Source: Pseudochelatococcus lubricantis (lineage in GTDB: Bacteria > Pseudomonadota > Alphaproteobacteria > Rhizobiales > Beijerinckiaceae). From it: DNA of 64,000 bases. Of the stretch, positions 61,861 to 64,000 are shown one piece after another. Both the position numbers and the translations under genes were made by a program. Under the pieces are notes generated by a model. That model saw only the letters and a program-made list of their open reading frames with translations. It was not told the DNA's origin and did no database searches. The stretch covers positions 744,001-808,000 of the forward strand of contig NZ_JBHLXC010000002.1 of NCBI RefSeq assembly GCF_042432495.1. The letters run 5' to 3'. Every line of letters begins with the position of its first letter. The stretch's first letter is position 1.

Positions 61861-62607
61861 TCATGCTTTCTCGACGGTGGGCGTGAACAGATAGCCGCCG
61901 AGGCGGACCGTCTTGATGAGCGACGGCTCCTTTGCGTTTGGCTCGATCTTCTGGCGCACGCGGCTGACATGGACATCTACACTGCGCTGGACGGGTCCGG
62001 CCGTGCCGGCATGAGTCAGCGAGAGCAGGTGCTCGCGCGTCATGACTTCTCCGGGGTTGGCACAGAACGCCAGTAGAATATCGAACTCCGCTGTCGTCAT
62101 AAAGATCTCCACGCCTTGCGGATCGTGGAGCTTGCGGCTCACGGGATCGATCCGCCAGCCTGCGAAGGTCATGGCGGTCGGCCGGTCGCTGGTGCGATTG
62201 CCATAGGAAGCCCTGCGTAACAGGCTTTTGATACGCGCCAGAAGCTCGCGCGAGTTGAAGGGCTTGGTGACGTAATCGTCTGCACCAAGTTCCAGGCCGA
62301 GAATTCGGTCGATGTCCTCTCCCAGAGCCGTCAGCATCAGGATGGGTGTGATCGTGGAGGCGCGCAGCCGCCGGCAAATGCTGAAGCCGTCTTCGCCAGG
62401 CAGCATCGCATCCAGTACGATCAGGTCGACGCCGTGACGGCGCATAAAGCGGTCCATCTCCGTACCCGACTTGACCGCAGTGGCCTGAAAACCTCCTTCG
62501 GTGATCAGTTCGACCAGCATGTTGGCGATATCTCCATCGTCCTCGATGACGAGGATATGCGCCGTGGTCGAAGCGGCCGTCTTATGCGTTGCAAGCGCGC
62601 CCTGCAT
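61861..62607 (-). CDS. OmpR/PhoB-family response regulator
   Basis: A 248-residue two-domain regulator. The receiver has the acidic pocket EDDGD, phospho-acceptor aspartate in LIVLDAMLPGEDGF, and VTKPFNSREL with the conserved lysine. The winged-helix output domain shows MTTAEFDILLAFCANPGEVMTREHLL and VDVHVSRVRQKIE. The likely partner kinase lies at 55381. It probably controls the exporter operon starting at 61147. Confidence 0.94.
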   Translation of the reverse strand: MQGALATHKTAASTTAHILVIEDDGDIANMLVELITEGGFQATAVKSGTEMDRFMRRHGVDLIVLDAMLPGEDGFSICRRLRASTITPILMLTALGEDIDRILGLELGADDYVTKPFNSRELLARIKSLLRRASYGNRTSDRPTAMTFAGWRIDPVSRKLHDPQGVEIFMTTAEFDILLAFCANPGEVMTREHLLSLTHAGTAGPVQRSVDVHVSRVRQKIEPNAKEPSLIKTVRLGGYLFTPTVEKA

Positions 62608-62764
62608 TGTTGCCTACCAAACTCCATCATGCATAACATCCGGACATTACTACCATACCTCGTCGACTACAAAGCAGCGAGGCACAAGTCTAGAAGATCG
62701 AAGCGAGTGAACCATGGCGTTGATTTCATTTGTAAAAACAACGCCAGCTGGCGCCTCAATTTCA

Positions 62765-63832
62765 TCAAAAGTGAAATGTGGGAATGGGGCCCGCGTCCCG
62801 CGCCGCCAGCCTCTTGACCATGGTCTGCTCGCGAAAGAAGGTTCTGATCGGCTTCGCAGGGCATCCGCCCCAACGTTCGCCGGCTGGCACGTCGCGCATG
62901 ACGCCCGATGCCGCCGCCAGTTGTGCGCCCCGGCCGATGTGGAGATGGCCAGCGATTGCGCTCTGGCCTCCGATCGCGACGAAATCCTCAATGGTTGTGG
63001 ATCCGGCAATGCCGGCTTGCGCGGCGATCAGGCAATGACGCCCAATCTCGACGTTATGGGCGATCTGGACGAGGTTATCGATTTTCGTCCCGTTGCCAAT
63101 CACCGTGTCGCGGCTGCTGCCGCGGTCGATGGTGGCGTTCGCCCCGATCTCGACGTCATCCCCGATGATAACCTTTCCCAACTGGACGACCTTGATATGC
63201 CCGCGCTCGGTCGGGGCAAACCCGAAGCCGTCCTGCCCGATCTGAACACCCGGATGGACGATGACGCCCGTGCCGACAACGGCATGAGTGATCGAAACGT
63301 GAGGACCGATGGAGGCATTCTCGCCAATGACCACGCCCGCTCCGATCACGGCATTCGCGGCGATCGTGCTTCCGGCCCCGATACGGGCCCCCTTGCCGAT
63401 GACGACGCCAGGGTCGATGACGACACTCGCGCCCAGACTGGCGGTCGCGTGGACAGTCGCGCGGGAGGAGATTTCGCCCTCGGCGTGAATGGCCTGGGGC
63501 CGCAGTTCGTCAGGATACAGCTGAGCGAGAAGCCGGGCAAAGGCCACATAAGGTTGGGGAACCAGCAGGGCCACCGTTCCCCTCGGCACCTGATCCTTGA
63601 AGCGCTCGCTGACGAAACAGGCCCCAGCATGGGTCTGTCGAAGCTCCTCAACATAGCGCGCATGATCCATATAGGCGAAATCGGTTGCTGTCGCGTTGCG
63701 GAGCGCAGCAGCGCCGGACAGGTGAAAGTCGAGGTTGGCCCCGTCGGCAAGCGCGATACCGAAATGACGCGCGACGTCGCGTAACGATATAGAGGGGCCT
63801 GTCGGCAGTGCGCACTCTTCGTGGATTGGCAT
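62765..63832 (-). CDS. lpxD: UDP-3-O-acylglucosamine N-acyltransferase
   Basis: A 355-residue LpxD, third step of lipid A synthesis, adding a hydroxyacyl chain from ACP to UDP-3-O-acyl-glucosamine. An N-terminal uridine-binding domain (LSGAAALRNATATDFAYMDH) precedes a left-handed beta-helix of hexapeptide repeats (IDPGVVIGKGARIGAGSTI...), with the catalytic histidine in QIAHNVEIG. Core lpxD normally lies between bamA and fabZ/lpxA; none of these is here, so this looks like an additional, accessory LpxD. Next to a regulator and an exporter it may serve a special lipid. Confidence 0.93.
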   Translation of the reverse strand: MPIHEECALPTGPSISLRDVARHFGIALADGANLDFHLSGAAALRNATATDFAYMDHARYVEELRQTHAGACFVSERFKDQVPRGTVALLVPQPYVAFARLLAQLYPDELRPQAIHAEGEISSRATVHATASLGASVVIDPGVVIGKGARIGAGSTIAANAVIGAGVVIGENASIGPHVSITHAVVGTGVIVHPGVQIGQDGFGFAPTERGHIKVVQLGKVIIGDDVEIGANATIDRGSSRDTVIGNGTKIDNLVQIAHNVEIGRHCLIAAQAGIAGSTTIEDFVAIGGQSAIAGHLHIGRGAQLAAASGVMRDVPAGERWGGCPAKPIRTFFREQTMVKRLAARDAGPIPTFHF

Positions 63833-64000
63833 GACTTGTATCCGATTCCGGTGATAACGAAACTGAAAGACGACCTATCGGGATGGGCGGAGTCACAAAT
63901 CCGCCAGAACCTCCGTCGAGCGATGCACCCTGACGAGAGAGAGCATGGTTCTTTCCTTTCCACAGCCGAATGGCGCGAAAATGTCCAGCTCCCTTAGTTC
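63833..64000. other. Right-edge stretch upstream of lpxD
   Basis: No full gene fits. On the minus strand a GGAAAGGAAAG site precedes an ATG near 63944 that opens only a very short frame (MLSLVRVHRSTEVLADL), perhaps a leader peptide or chance. The region probably contains the lpxD promoter or its upstream gene's end. Confidence 0.4.

Noticed and set aside
1..64000. CRISPR array
   Set aside because: No series of regularly spaced short direct repeats and no cas gene were seen.

Overview
The window looks like about 64 kb of chromosome from a GC-rich alphaproteobacterium, most likely Hyphomicrobiales (Rhizobiales). The grounds are the families and their order: S20 with a long non-coding flank, a polyprenyl diphosphate synthase of ubiquinone type, cysteine-less L31, sdhCDAB, a YggT/DUF167 pair, and an outer-membrane lipoprotein resembling Brucella Omp19. 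I cannot name the genus.

1-16.4 kb is ordinary core chromosome: rpsT, a TSUP permease, polyprenyl diphosphate synthase, an MsbA-type ABC exporter, rpmE, a lone metQ, chrA, purU-folD, an Omp19/Inh-like lipoprotein, sdhCDAB, DUF167, YggT and tRNA-Ala(CGC).

16.4-55.1 kb is accessory DNA framed by two direct copies, about 3.2 kb each, of one module: large serine recombinase, DUF2924 protein and DUF3489 protein, preceded by the same tRNA-proximal sequence. The left copy (16.4-19.7 kb) is intact and abuts tRNA-Ala. The right copy (51.9-55.1 kb) is decaying: it has an amber codon in the recombinase and a frameshift in DUF3489. Between them lie four blocks. (a) A chimeric IS481/LysR remnant. (b) An 18.5-kb catabolic cluster at 20.2-38.7 kb. 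It has a seven-gene beta-oxidation-like operon (thiolase, two MaoC proteins, SDR, acyl-CoA dehydrogenase, CoA-transferase, acyl-CoA ligase), two convergent AraC regulators, and a second operon with a complete branched-chain-amino-acid-type ABC importer, thiolase, ligase, a dead ligase and an SDR. Together these would import a carboxylic acid, activate it to a CoA thioester and shorten it. The substrate is unknown. (c) A nest of mobile DNA (an IS5 element and a palindromic repeat, both inside an IS630 element), an orphan phage packaging module (hypothetical gene, ParB-methyltransferase, DUF5681 protein, TerL) and an IS3 element. (d) A tightly overlapping three-gene operon at 47.7-50.9 kb: a HEPN-like small protein, a KGGVGR-variant ParA/MinD-type ATPase and an Sll1717-like P-loop ATPase. 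It looks like a defence or conflict system and is the best candidate here for something undescribed.

55.1-64 kb, after an AT-rich spacer, holds a cell-envelope cluster all on the minus strand: lpxD, an OmpR-type response regulator, a DUF3313 lipoprotein, a small coupled protein, a DevB-DevC-DevA-type ABC exporter and an EnvZ-like sensor kinase. It looks like a two-component-controlled envelope or lipid export module carrying its own LpxD.
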